Shown piece after piece: positions 25,344 to 36,514 of a stretch of 64,000 nt of DNA. A program made the position numbers and the translations under genes. Source of the DNA: Brachypodium distachyon (Eukaryota; Streptophyta; Magnoliopsida; Poales; Poaceae); NCBI RefSeq assembly GCF_000005505.3, contig NC_016131.3, forward strand, positions 11,181,501 through 11,245,500. Direction: 5' to 3'. Below the pieces are notes generated by a model. That model ran no database searches. It was not told where the DNA came from and saw nothing but the letters and a program-made list of their open reading frames with translations. How positions within the stretch are numbered: position 1 is the first letter of the stretch; the number at the start of each line of letters is the position of its first letter.

Positions 25344-28300
25344 CTAGTATCCATAGTTGGGATGGTAGGAGCCGCCACCGTAGCCCCCTCCATTGTGGGG
25401 TGCAGGCCCTGCACCTGTGGGAGGAGATCCATAGGATGCCCCGTATGGAGCAGGAGGGTAAGAGCCATAGCTCGGATCAACCGGTGGAGCTGGAGGGTTT
25501 GAAGCTGGTGGTGGCCGGCCTTGTGGAGCAGCCTCTGCCATGAAATTCTGCAAAAAAAAAAACTCATCCATTAGAAGACAGCTCCGACGCACACGTACAT
25601 AGCAAAAACCACTTTTCCATTTTCAGAGTTCCTTCAATCATGTTACTCTTTGCAATGATGCCTACTCGGCCACTGTCTGGCCAATGTTTTGTTGTTACAA
25701 ATGAGTAATTAAAAGGAGCATGTTTGCTATGGATTGGTAAGCATAAAAGACAGATGTACTACACAAAAAAGTTACGTGTTTCTACAACCCATTTCACTCT
25801 TTCTCAGTCAAGTCCTTGCTCTTGTTAACTCCTAATAATACAATGCTTGAGGGTGTGTCTTCTACATGAGTGTCCAAAACATACTGTGATAAATTAGCAA
25901 CAAGCATACAAAAATGGAAGTTCTTGACCAAGTGTGCCCTCCCTCTTAAATTTCTCAGGCTAATTCCTCTAGCATCCAGCACATATTTGTATCTACATAC
26001 GAACATGGTTTACCAATGAAACAAATTTGCTGGCCTACAGTGAGCTTCATATGAAGTACGTTCCATTATAGCAGTTATTAAGAAATTGTAGAAATATCAA
26101 AGAATAAAATGAACTTGCATTAATCATCAATAAAACTGGAAAATACTCATGCAAGTACTCAACAAGTTACGGGATACAGTAGAATACATACCTGAATCAG
26201 TTGCTGGGCAGTTTGAACTTGGGATGCACTCCCAATTATCTCCACATTCATCTCTCCAGGTGCACCTCTGCTTTCTTGAATAGTTACTGCTGCACCACTG
26301 TGTCTACGGATATAGCTGATACTAGCACCAGCTGCCCCAATGACGGCATCAGCATAGGAGAGAGGAATTTGCATGTTATGTGTCACCTTTTGAAGAATAC
26401 AAAACAAATCAGTATCTACCTTACATACGAGCAGTTAGCAATTCAAAAGCACCCATCATCTTTAGGTTGAGTGGAACCGTGAAAAACAATTGCACAACTA
26501 ACCTGAGAAGCCACATGCGATGGTGGTTGATTGCCTGAAGCAGAAACACCACTTGGTGCCTCACGTCCGTATGCAGAAATACCATAGTGCGGCTGCTTTT
26601 CCATAGGTGGGACATCCGGAGGAGGATAATAATTGTCTTGCGGCCTTGGAGGCATGAACTGTGGATTTCCAGCATAACCTGGACCACCAGGAGGGTGGTT
26701 TGGAGGAGGGCCCCAGGGTTGAGGAGGGCCCCATTGCTGAGGAGCTGGCATTGGCTGCTCTCTTGGCATACTGTGCATTTTCATCTGAAGAGATGGAAAT
26801 TTACCATGCATAAGAAACTTATTATCGACACTTTGACAGGAACACAGGATGCCAAATGGAGTCTAACTTACTTGCTGTTCAAACAGTGGCAGAACGCTAT
26901 GGTCCACAAGAAATTTTCTTAAGTGACTTGCTATCAGCTCCACTGCTTTCTGGACACTAAGAGGCTCACCTTGTATCTCCACAACTCGATCATCATTTAA
27001 TGCAACAGGGGGCACATTTTCTGAGAAGAAATTCAACAGGATTAGTTGCACACATGCAGTCACAAATGGTGAATATCAACATTCCAGTACAGACACCTGT
27101 CCGGACTCCAAACAAATGATAAACCTAAATAATACAATAACATGCAGTTGAGCACGTTGAAAATTAAAAAGGTAAAAAGTTGGGAATCTTGTATGTTAAT
27201 AACAATACTCCTTAAGTTTTTCACTTTTTTGCAATACCTATCAGCAAAAGCAAGGCCACAAACCTAAGCAGGTACTCCCTCCGTTCCACAAAACAACTCA
27301 TATAGATTTGTGCACTTGGACCAAGGAAGCTCTCGTTTCTAGTGCCTGACCATTCCTATTGGATTAAGAGTAGATGGATACGAGTAGTTATTGGCTGGGT
27401 GCGGGAACCAAGAGAAAAATGAGGTGTATTGTGGAACAAATGAGAAAAAATTATATGAGTTGTTTTGTGGAATGGAGGGACTAGTAGAAACAAGACATGG
27501 GTTGTTTTTACAATATCAGTACATTCGACCCGAAACCCCGCCATTCCTATTGGCTGAGTCTGGAAATTACTCTCAAGTACAACACAATGCATGTTTTCAC
27601 ATGTAAGTTGGTTATACATTGGTAGTTTCCAGTAGTCTGTGTGCCATACTTCTTTTATGAACGCGGACTTAGTAACCCTCAACTGATTTATAAGTCATGT
27701 CAGCATATCCAGGCTCCCACGACACCAAAAACCAGCCAATCACTAAGGTGGTTTTGGGTGAAGGGGTCAAGGGGCAGACCAATTTATGAAGTTGACGCAG
27801 GTGTCAAATGCACCGTTTAGGAGTTATGAGTTCTCAGTCTGGAAGTACCATAATGGTTTCTAGCCAGCCATGGAGCTGCAGGCATATAATTTTCATATTG
27901 AAGGAGCACATGAGGTGAGGTATGCGACTATGCGTATTATGTGGGCCATTGTATAGTCAAGGAGGGCAGGTATCACCATTGTCTTGAGTGTAGACATATG
28001 CTCAATAACCCAATCACACACCATATCATAGGAGAGAAGGAAAAAAGAAATCTAGAATCATAGAAAAATGCAAGTCTTACCAACAATACGGACAACAGCC
28101 TTTGAAGAATCCTGTATAGATTTAATGGTTGCTCCTTGCTTCCCAATAAGGCTACCAGCTTGAGAAGCTGGCACTAGCAGTCGTGTTGGTCCCATAGTAC
28201 CAGTACCACGCTGAGTCTGACCAAACTCACCATCTGAACCATCAGCTATCCGCTTATGAATTCTAAGTAAGCCATCCATAGCTGGAGAGATCTGCTCATC

Positions 28301-31300
28301 TGGCTCATCCTTTGCTGAAATCATTACCTTTAAATGGGAAAATCAACATTGTTCATTAAATTGCTAGACAGTTAACTTCATCTCTTATAAGAGCATAACT
28401 AAAATTACATATGCATCATGATTTTAGAAAAAGATGATGAGACCTACATAAACTGAACGAATGGGGTATACAGATGCATAACTTAAAAAAGTAAAAGTAA
28501 AATAAATATAGTGATTATTGTAACCAGGTTTTGTTAAATAAGGATAAATCTTTAAATGTCCAAAAGATTACCCGTGAGTTCAGCACTGCTAGCAAGAGAC
28601 TATGCATAAAACCCACAAACATATTTAGATATTATGTCTCTCCACATATAAATTAAACAATCAAAATCTGTTTTCTACGCTAAAGTCACAAATAAGGAGC
28701 CCAACTAAAACTGTCAAGAAGTGTGTGTTTTCCTGCTTAACACTACCAAAAAAAATTCTTCCCGCTATCATGAGATGAATGTCCTAATTAAGATCATTGT
28801 GATTCAAATTATAACAAAGATAGTAAATATTAGCAGTCAGCAGATGGATCAGATACTCAAATGGATGCACATGTAAGAGCACCCAAAAGTTCAACAGAAC
28901 AGTCAGTCCTACACAACAAGTTAACAGTAGAACAGCATTCAGCAAGTATGAATGATCAACGAGCTTGTCATTCGTTGTTGTGGTTGGCATGCTTCTTTTG
29001 CAAAAATTCAACAAACTTCAGTGAGAGATGTTTTCCTCATTAACTAGTGAGGGTCAAGTTTTCCACATATCCTAGGCAATATATCTTAAAGCACGAGTAA
29101 AGAATATTTACATTGTATTATGTTTTTAAGTGCCTTAAGTCTTGCTCATTCCTTGATAATTTAAATAGCATAACAGTTTATTGAAGAAAACCTTTAGGGT
29201 GATTTCAGAAGGATGCAAAAGAAGATGTCCATGTAGCACTTTTTTCAAAATGCATGTTTTTTTTTACTTTTTCCTGATGATAAATTAGACCAAATTGATA
29301 ACGCGATCTAGTTTTAAGTTATGTACTATGTTTCTTGTTCACTTATCAAATACTCCCTCCGTCCCATATTAAGTGACTTTCCATTACATGTATCTGGACT
29401 CTTTTTAGACATAGATACATCCATATTTGGGCAAATTTGAGTCACTTATTATGGGACGGAGGGAGTATAAATCTATTGTGCACTTCTATCCTTTTAGTTG
29501 CATATTTGGGGGTCCTTCATTTGAGCAATGTTGGCACCCAACCAGGATTTCCTACTTCTGGTAAGCAACCTTGGTCTACTGATTTTTTATTTTTCAGTTC
29601 AAAAATCAAACAGGTTGTGGAATTACCAGATAACATATGGAGCATCTTGAAAGGAATCTCCATCCAAATAGGACCTAGATCACATTTGCAGCAGGGGAGC
29701 ACAAAACTGAACTCTCAGAACCATGTCTGCTTGTCCATTTCTTTTGGGGAGGTGGTTTGATTTGGGTCCTTAGACTGCAGTCACAACCTGCAAACATTAA
29801 TTTGTGTTATCATTATCAAAACTATCCAATTTGGGACTTTGATGGAAGCTTTGATGGAATGTCCTATTTTAATTATTGCAAGTTTTATATCCATTCTATT
29901 TGTGTGTCGAGAACATTACCATGTCGTACTTGTGTGTCATTCTGGTAATTTTAATATGTTTCTTATATAGTTATATTGACTTTTCACCAATGAACTAAGC
30001 TGCAGTTTGGAAGCAAGGACAGCCCAAACTAGGTGTTGGCAATACTAGAACATACTGGATAATGAATTACTGATGCAGGCACATTGCTGGTATAGCTCTG
30101 GTGTTTAATAAATCAAGTGATTATTCTGGTGTTTGGTAAGTCAAGTGAAATTGTAAAAAACTACATCATGACATGATGCCGCTAGAATAAAACCAGGTCA
30201 ATAGCTAGGATATGGCTGCTTTTTTCCGGAGTAATTTCCAGAAAAGTGATCTGCCACCAAGAAATTGCACTTTCATGTAATCACGATGATGCATTTACTT
30301 GATTGTCGATCAATCTTTTGAGTTATACTGCATTCCATGAGTGGCAGTAATATTATTTGAAAATCTTAGATAAAATCTTGGAAGGAAAACATAGGATCAA
30401 CTTCACTGATATATCCACAACTAACACTAGGATGATTTTTGTGTCTGTAGATTGAAGATAGATCCAATATCGATTCAACAGTTTTTGACTGGACTAGGAC
30501 AATTCTCAATATAGAACACGCTGATAATTCAAAGAGTAATCTTTGGCTAAAGTAGTTTTCTGTATATTATACAGCATCTTGATTGCTCACTGATAAACCG
30601 AGAGACACTGCAAAGATTCACTACAAGTTCATATGAAAAGGACATCCTAAATCAAATGAGGCGCCTAAAACTATATAGCTATAATTATCATTTCATTACT
30701 ATAACTAATAGCAGTTTTAAGTATTTGAACATTTCATATTTTCTATGAGTAGATTACAGCTTTATGTGATGTAATATTATGAATTACAGCCCTGTGTAAT
30801 GTAACATCATTTGCATTACTATGACTACAGCAGTTTTAAGTATTTGTCTTTGAACATCTCATATTTGCTCCGAGTACATCAATATGATATTATGAAATAT
30901 GGCCACACGACCTGACACCTAATTGCATCGAACAGTCTATGTAAATTACAAGGTGATTCTTCGATAAAAACTGGTCTTCCAGTATCATAATATCCAGATG
31001 TTTTTATTAGTATGTTCAAACTATGCGATCAATGGAAATCCATTATATAAAGAAAATGACCCATTCATTTCTAAAAAAAAATAAGCTGGTACTGTGGCTA
31101 AGCAACTCGGCCCTTCTACTGTTCTGCATCACACAAATCTGACCTTTGCAGTCTGCAGAGATTCTAGTTGCTCCATCATTCTCGTTGTCCCAGAATTTTT
31201 GCAAAATGATCTAATTAATGTTACATTCAAAACTCAAATTGTTTGAGGAAAACGCTAGTAGTTGCAGGAGTACTGATCAGATGATCAAGTTCTTGCTTAT

Positions 31301-32265
31301 ATCGAGTAGCTCCATCAACAACTGTACTCCTAATCCCTAAGTTTCTGCAACGCAAGTACATTGTTCAACTAACAATTTCTCTTCCATATCCCATGTCCTA
31401 ATATGGCTTTAATTTGCAATGAGCACAAAGGCAACAACTATGCTGCAACATCCCAAGGATCCAACACCAGCCAGCAGGCCCAAGAATCCAAATACCAAGC
31501 AGAGAGACTAAATTAGGTACACAAACTGTTAGGTCAACCATGAACCATCCCAAGTGAATCTACACCAATAGGGCAGAGGGACTAGGAAACTGGGCAGTAG
31601 TGTATCCAGACAAATATACAAATCATCTAGCTCATTAGTTGTAAATATAAATATAAACAGAAAAAACAATTAGAGATGTGGTGCTGCAGGAAACACATCA
31701 CAAGTGAACCCAATATTCACATCTTGAAATATGCCGAGTAAATTGATGAGAACAAACTCTTTTTCAGATTCATAGAGATACTTACTGCTCTTTCCGGTAC
31801 ACCAGGGGGGCCATCAAGTATTTTTATGCGTGCTTTAGACTCCTCGCACATCCTCTTGATAAATTCCCCTTTGCGACCAATGATGGCACCTACCTTATGG
31901 ACTGGGACAAGTATACGGAAAACACTGTCTCCTGGCCAACCTGGCCATCTCTTATCATTAGCCTCTACTTGCAAGTTGTCTTGTTGCTTCACTTCCCCGT
32001 TGAATGCATTCTCTTCCTGGTAAGGACCGGCTGGTTCCTCATTGTACTGATTCTCTGGTTCTTCACTGAGCAAATTTGCTTGCTCAATGTTGTATGGATT
32101 CCCAGATCCTTCATCATATTGGTTTCCCAGCTCTTCGTTGTACGCGTTACCAGGTTCTTCATTATACTGCGCCTCTGCATCGCCGAAAGGGTTTGGTTGT
32201 TCTTCATTGTATAGATTATGGGGTACTTCACCCATGTCCACGAAATTCTCTTCTGGTACCTCCAT
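25344..32265 (-). CDS. Three-KH-domain RNA-binding protein, FLK-like
   Basis: Six coding exons join in frame: 32265-31786, 28327-28081, 27020-26872, 26784-26503, 26386-26192 and 25547-25344, giving 518 residues. Residues about 20-100 form an acidic repeat rich in YNEEPGN-like units. KH1 (about 115-180) has the GXXG loop GRKG, KH2 (208-278) has GKQG, and KH3 (387-451) has GAAG. Residues 293-386 and the C-terminus are rich in Pro, Gly and Tyr. Domain order and the KH2-KH3 spacing fit the plant FLK/PEPPER group of poly(C)-binding-like proteins that act on RNA processing, flowering time and floral development (family knowledge). The start ATG follows a splice acceptor (CACTAG at about 32271), so the leader lies on a separate upstream exon. 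A 3.4-kb intron separates the first two coding exons. Confidence 0.88.
27275..27481. mobile_element. MITE in a KH-gene intron
   Basis: CTCCCTCCGTTCCACAAAAC and the right end GTTTTGTGGAATGGAGGGAC are nearly perfect inverted repeats, flanked by TA (27273-27274, 27482-27483). 207 bp, in the intron before the exon at 27020. Confidence 0.85.
29353..29465. mobile_element. Intact Stowaway MITE in the large KH-gene intron
   Basis: CTCCCTCCGTCCCATATTAA pairs with the right end TTATTATGGGACGGAGGGAG. TA on both sides. 113 bp; little decayed, so a relatively young insertion. Confidence 0.9.
30694..30877. repeat. Local duplication in the KH-gene intron
   Basis: A segment starting CATTACTATAACTA and containing GCAGTTTTAAGTATTTG (30694-30753) recurs at 30813-30877 with a few changes. 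An imperfect tandem duplication of about 119 bases period. Confidence 0.7.
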
Positions 32266-32654
32266 ATTTTCTAGTGACACAAAATACAATGTTTTGGTGA
32301 GAAACCACAGGCAATTAGGCATTAAGCAAACATATACAATTCAAAATGGCATCATGAATGGGCGGTACTTCATACACGGGACAAATGATGCAAGGCCTAA
32401 GCTGTAAATGGCAGCTAGCATCAGGCATGCTACTTTCGAATGCTTATACAGGCTCCTAGGATGCTTTAGGGTGCATATGAAGATCTAACAAGTAACAACC
32501 TTGATTTAGGACATTTATGTAACATCAGGAATGCTACCAAGCAGCAAGAACTCAGTTATAGGTTCAATCGATCTTCAAACCCATATAATTTCACCCAAAA
32601 CAAATCAATTCGAGGTTCAATCGACCTTCAAACCCATAGAACACACATAACACC
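32266..32654 (-). other. KH-gene leader intron (part)
   Basis: Sequence upstream of the KH start codon. The acceptor TCACTAG lies just upstream of the ATG. A 40-base unit containing CAATCGACCTTCAAACCCAT is present twice (32570 and 32615). No coding exon seen. Confidence 0.4.
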
Positions 32655-35154
32655 CAATGGCGGAGGACCCAGTAGGGCAAGGTAGGGCGGCCGCCCTACC
32701 TTGATTTTTGCCTCAGTTACGAATTGGGGAAGATTATGAAACCGGGATCTAAAGGGCGGAATCCGTTCGTGGGGTGATGGGAGGAGAAACGGTCGGGAGC
32801 GAGAGAATCGAAGGGGAGATTAACCTGCGGTGGAGGCGCTCGAGCAAGGAGGAAGACGAGCTAGGGGGCTCGGGCACTCGGCAGCGTGATGAGTGGCGGC
32901 GCTCGCGCGAGGAGGAAGAAGATCCGCGGAGCGAGGGGGCTGGGTCGCTGGTATAGGTGGCTATCGGGCAGGCTTTTTTGAAAAGCCCGGAAGCCTGGCG
33001 GGCTTGGCCTGTTTGTGCCTAGCCTGAGCCTCAACCCCAGGCCCGTCGGGCTGGCACGGCACGCCCGATTAACTTTTTTTTTTAATTTAAATGCTGCACT
33101 CATCTCGTGGGAGTAAAAATATGGGGGCTAGCAGGTTCAAACCCGAGACCTCCCCCTCATCCCCTGTAGGTGCTGAGGAAAGGCTGGCTAACGAGCACGC
33201 TCGGTTCGTTAAGAGCACGGTTCGTTAAGATCATTATCGTTAACGATTTGAGACCATTGTTCGGCTCGGTTCGTTAAGCGCTCACAAGCGCTCGTTAAGC
33301 TTGTTAAAAACTCGTTAAGATAACAGATGGCATGTTGATCTAAATTTTTGGACATTACCTATTTGTTTGGGATAAATTTTGGTAGCAAACAAAATATATC
33401 AAAAGTTAAACAACACTATAAAGATTGGAAATAATACAACAAAAGAGAAATAACAACACAATTCCAACAGCAAAATAAGTCTCGGTAGCCACTCACAATC
33501 GATGTACGAGACGAGCTTAACGAGTGCTCACCGAGCTCGCTCGTTCAGATCTTAAAAGAAAGTCATGTTTGGTTCTTTAGTTAATGAATCGAATTAGCAG
33601 GCGTTCAATAACATTATCAAACTTTGATCTTTTTGTCCAGGCCCGTCCCTGACCACGTTCGCACTTGTGCTACAATACACACTAGCCCACCTTTTGACCC
33701 AATTTCTCGTTGGCACGGACAAAAAAAATGCTATTGGGCTGCCTGGGCTGGTGGTCGGTGCGCAAGGGCTTTCCCGAGGCCCGTGGGGCCTTTACGGGCC
33801 CGGGCCGGCTCGACCGGGCTCGGCGCCGCTCCAGTGCCTGGAAGTTGCGTTTTCGGGCCTGCCTGGCGGGCTTCACCGGGTCGCGCCCGGGCCAAGCCCG
33901 TTTATCCCAAGCCAGGCTGAAGTCGCGCCGTGCCTTATAACCACCTATAACCACCTATAGTCGCTTGGCATGGAGATACGGAGATGGGGAGGGCTAGGAA
34001 ACTGCCCAAGGAACAAATGAGAGTAACATGATTACTCGTAAATGTTTAAGATGAAGGAAGGACAAGCTTGTGTTGGATGACGTAACTATTGCATCAAGTT
34101 ACTGTCTATTCGGATTAATTTCAAGACAAATTATTAAACCGTTGCTAGATGTACATTTGTTTGGTCCTTTAGATTTTTCATTTGCGTCTTTATATAAAAT
34201 AAATCTGCAAAATTTTAACTAATTTAACTCTGAATCATTAGAGGCAGCGATGGCGATGACTTGCCAAGCTATGCATTTGGACAGGGTCTGAGAAAGACGT
34301 CGTAGGAGGGAGTGACGATGGGTCAATTGTCCCCTACATCGGCGGGCAGTCTTCAAAGCCCGTGTGAGGTGGTGTGTGTGGCATTCCAACGTGACTTTGC
34401 GCAATCGACGACAATATAGCCTGCAAAGACGGGTTCTCCGGGAGACGCAATTTCTGCACTCTTAGTTATTTTGGCTACCTACTGTTGATGCCCATGTATG
34501 ATTGCTCATTGATGTCTTAACTGTCATACCTTTACTCATATTTCTTGCTTAAAGAAAGTTGATAGAGAAATCATCTTACTTAATGATAATAGATATGGTA
34601 ATCATGCCCATGTGGTGTATTATTGTTTTATGAGTTCTGATTTTGACAGACTCACAAACTATGTTTCAGATTGTGTAGCTATTTCTCATAAGATAGCATA
34701 TCTCTCGAAATATGGAGAAAGGGCGTTGTTTATTAGCAAAAAATCTACTTGATATTTTTAAGTCAGTATGTATGAAGATATCTTTGGAATCAAAATATAA
34801 CTATAGTTTTACTCTTATAAAGATTTGAGTTGTTAATCTCTGCTCACCCCACCGAAGAACTGTTTTTACAAATCATAATAATTGTCGTATATTTTATGTA
34901 TAGATATTTGTATTATGATCTTTTATGGTTGATTTGACATATAATATGATGAAAATTAATTAAAATAAATATCACTATGTGATATATCATAAGATGTAAC
35001 AATAAAAAAATGCCTCCTAAAAGGTCCGAAAAAACAAATTTATTGAAATATATTTTGCAAACTTAGAAAAATATTAAATGTGATATCGATACTAACTCAT
35101 GGTATTAGGATAGGAATTCGCCCTACCTCAAAATTTGTCTGTCCTCCGCCAATG
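32655..35154. mobile_element. hAT-like DNA transposon, non-autonomous
   Basis: The left end CAATGGCGGAGGAC and the reverse complement of the right end CATTGGCGGAGGAC are inverted repeats, and a GGTAGGGC block follows inside both. Flanks ATAACACC and ATCAAACC agree at 6 of 8 bases, the length expected for a hAT target duplication. 2500 bp, with no transposase; one nested insertion accounts for 1 kb. GC-rich sequence at 32780-32950 has a donor-like site on the minus strand (CCGCAG then GTTAATC) and might be captured gene or KH leader sequence. Confidence 0.5.
32952..33959. mobile_element. Nested hAT-like element
   Basis: TATAGGTGG at the left end pairs with CCACCTATA at the right. Flanks GTCGCTGG (32944-32951) and GTCGCTTG (33960-33967) agree at 7 of 8 bases. 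Both ends carry GC-rich GGCCCG/CGGGCC subterminal repeats. The interior (about 33185-33545) holds repeated CGTTAAG and AACGAGC motifs in opposite orientation at its two ends, possibly a third insertion. No transposase. Confidence 0.55.
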
Positions 35155-35621
35155 ATCAAACCCTAAACCTAAACACGCCTAAATCCCAAAGGCTCACAGC
35201 CGCAACACCCGAACCCTTGGCTAAAAGTAAGAGTAAATCTCAATTGTCAAACCTAGAGACACAGAGCACCAAATTTGGCGAACCCTCTCTCCGCCTTACC
35301 ACGGAAGCACGTCCGCGAGAGCACGTTAAGGCTAATTTTGGCTAAGATTGAGACTAAATCATCGGGGAGGAGATTACGTTACATGACTAGGAGAAGAAGG
35401 GCGGCTTGCGGCCAGCAACGAGGGGGCGAGGGTTTCGGACGGGGCGTAATAGGAGAAGGCGAGAGGGGTGGAGCTCGTGAAGTCGTTGCGCCTTTTATCA
35501 CGACTCCCCTACAACATTCCAAAATTTCCAACGAATATCACGACTCCCCTACAACGTTTTTCCTATGACATGTCGCTTTGATTCTAGAATTTTTTTTCTT
35601 ATTCCTTCATTTAATAATTCA
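35155..35621 (-). other. 5' flank or leader of the KH gene
   Basis: Contains ACCCTAAACC- and CTCTCTCCGCC-type sequence that, on the minus strand, resembles a plant 5' UTR. This may be the original first exon and promoter of the KH gene, now separated from its first coding exon by the hAT-like element. Not provable without transcripts. Confidence 0.3.
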
Positions 35622-35626
35622 AGGAA

Positions 35627-36487
35627 TGTCGTAGCACGGGGCTTTGACACCGGGGATGCGCGGGCACCCCCTTTTTGGTTCGGCAGGGGGCGACGGGGAT
35701 CGCTCCGGCGATCGCGGGCGGAGCCAATGCGAAGCGCGCCAACACACAATGAACACAAGCGCGCGTTTTTACCCAGGTTCGGGCCACCCGGAGGTGTAAA
35801 ACCCTATGTCCTGCTTGTCTGAGCTTGTATTGACAGGAGAACAAGTGCTTATAGGTTGCCGGGGGGAGCCCCCGGGTGCTCTCTTCTTGGCTAAGTGTCC
35901 TTTGCTACTTTGAGCTACTGCTAGTGTGGTACTACGAGTTGGTCTAGCGAACCCTTTGACCGTTGGCAGGGGTCCTCCTTTTATAGCCAAGGGGATACCA
36001 CAGGTGCCACGATGCATGGTTTACAAGTGGCGAGCAGGGAGCTCGGGCAGCTCCTCATCGGTGCGCTGGCATACATGCAAGAATACTAGCCCTGTCACTA
36101 GGGGTCTAAAGGTCTAAAAACTACTCTTGAGCAGTCATTGTTTGCTTGACTTGACGGGGAATCCCCTTTTTGTCGGTTCATTAAATGCGCTGTGCGCCTC
36201 ACTCCTTGTCCTGACGAATCCTACGCACAGGGAGCCTGCCGCACGCCCACGTGGCGTCGCTGTTCTGCTTGCTCGGTCCCGCTCTTGCAACGGAAACCTG
36301 CGCCCGGGAACGCCCCTCCTGGCAAGTAGCTTCCTGGGAGGCGCCCAGGCAGGAATTCTCCCCCGAAGCCCCGCTGGCCCTGTCGGGCTGGTAGCTTGCC
36401 GGGCAGTTTGTACACTACCGCCCGGGGTGTGATCCTCCAGGGGAGCAAGCGAGGCGACCCACGCGTCGTGCAGCGGTGGTACCCCGG
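35627..36487 (-). repeat. 3' LTR of the outer element, truncated
   Basis: Aligns with the right LTR from TGTCGTAGCACGGGGC up to GGTGGTACCCCGG, then diverges. The last ~20 LTR bases (ending GGTGCGACA in the other copy) and the polypurine tract are missing. The antisense ORF starts only about 30 bases further on. Confidence 0.88.
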
Positions 36488-36514
36488 GTTCCCCGGCTTC
36501 CGCCCATGCTCCCC

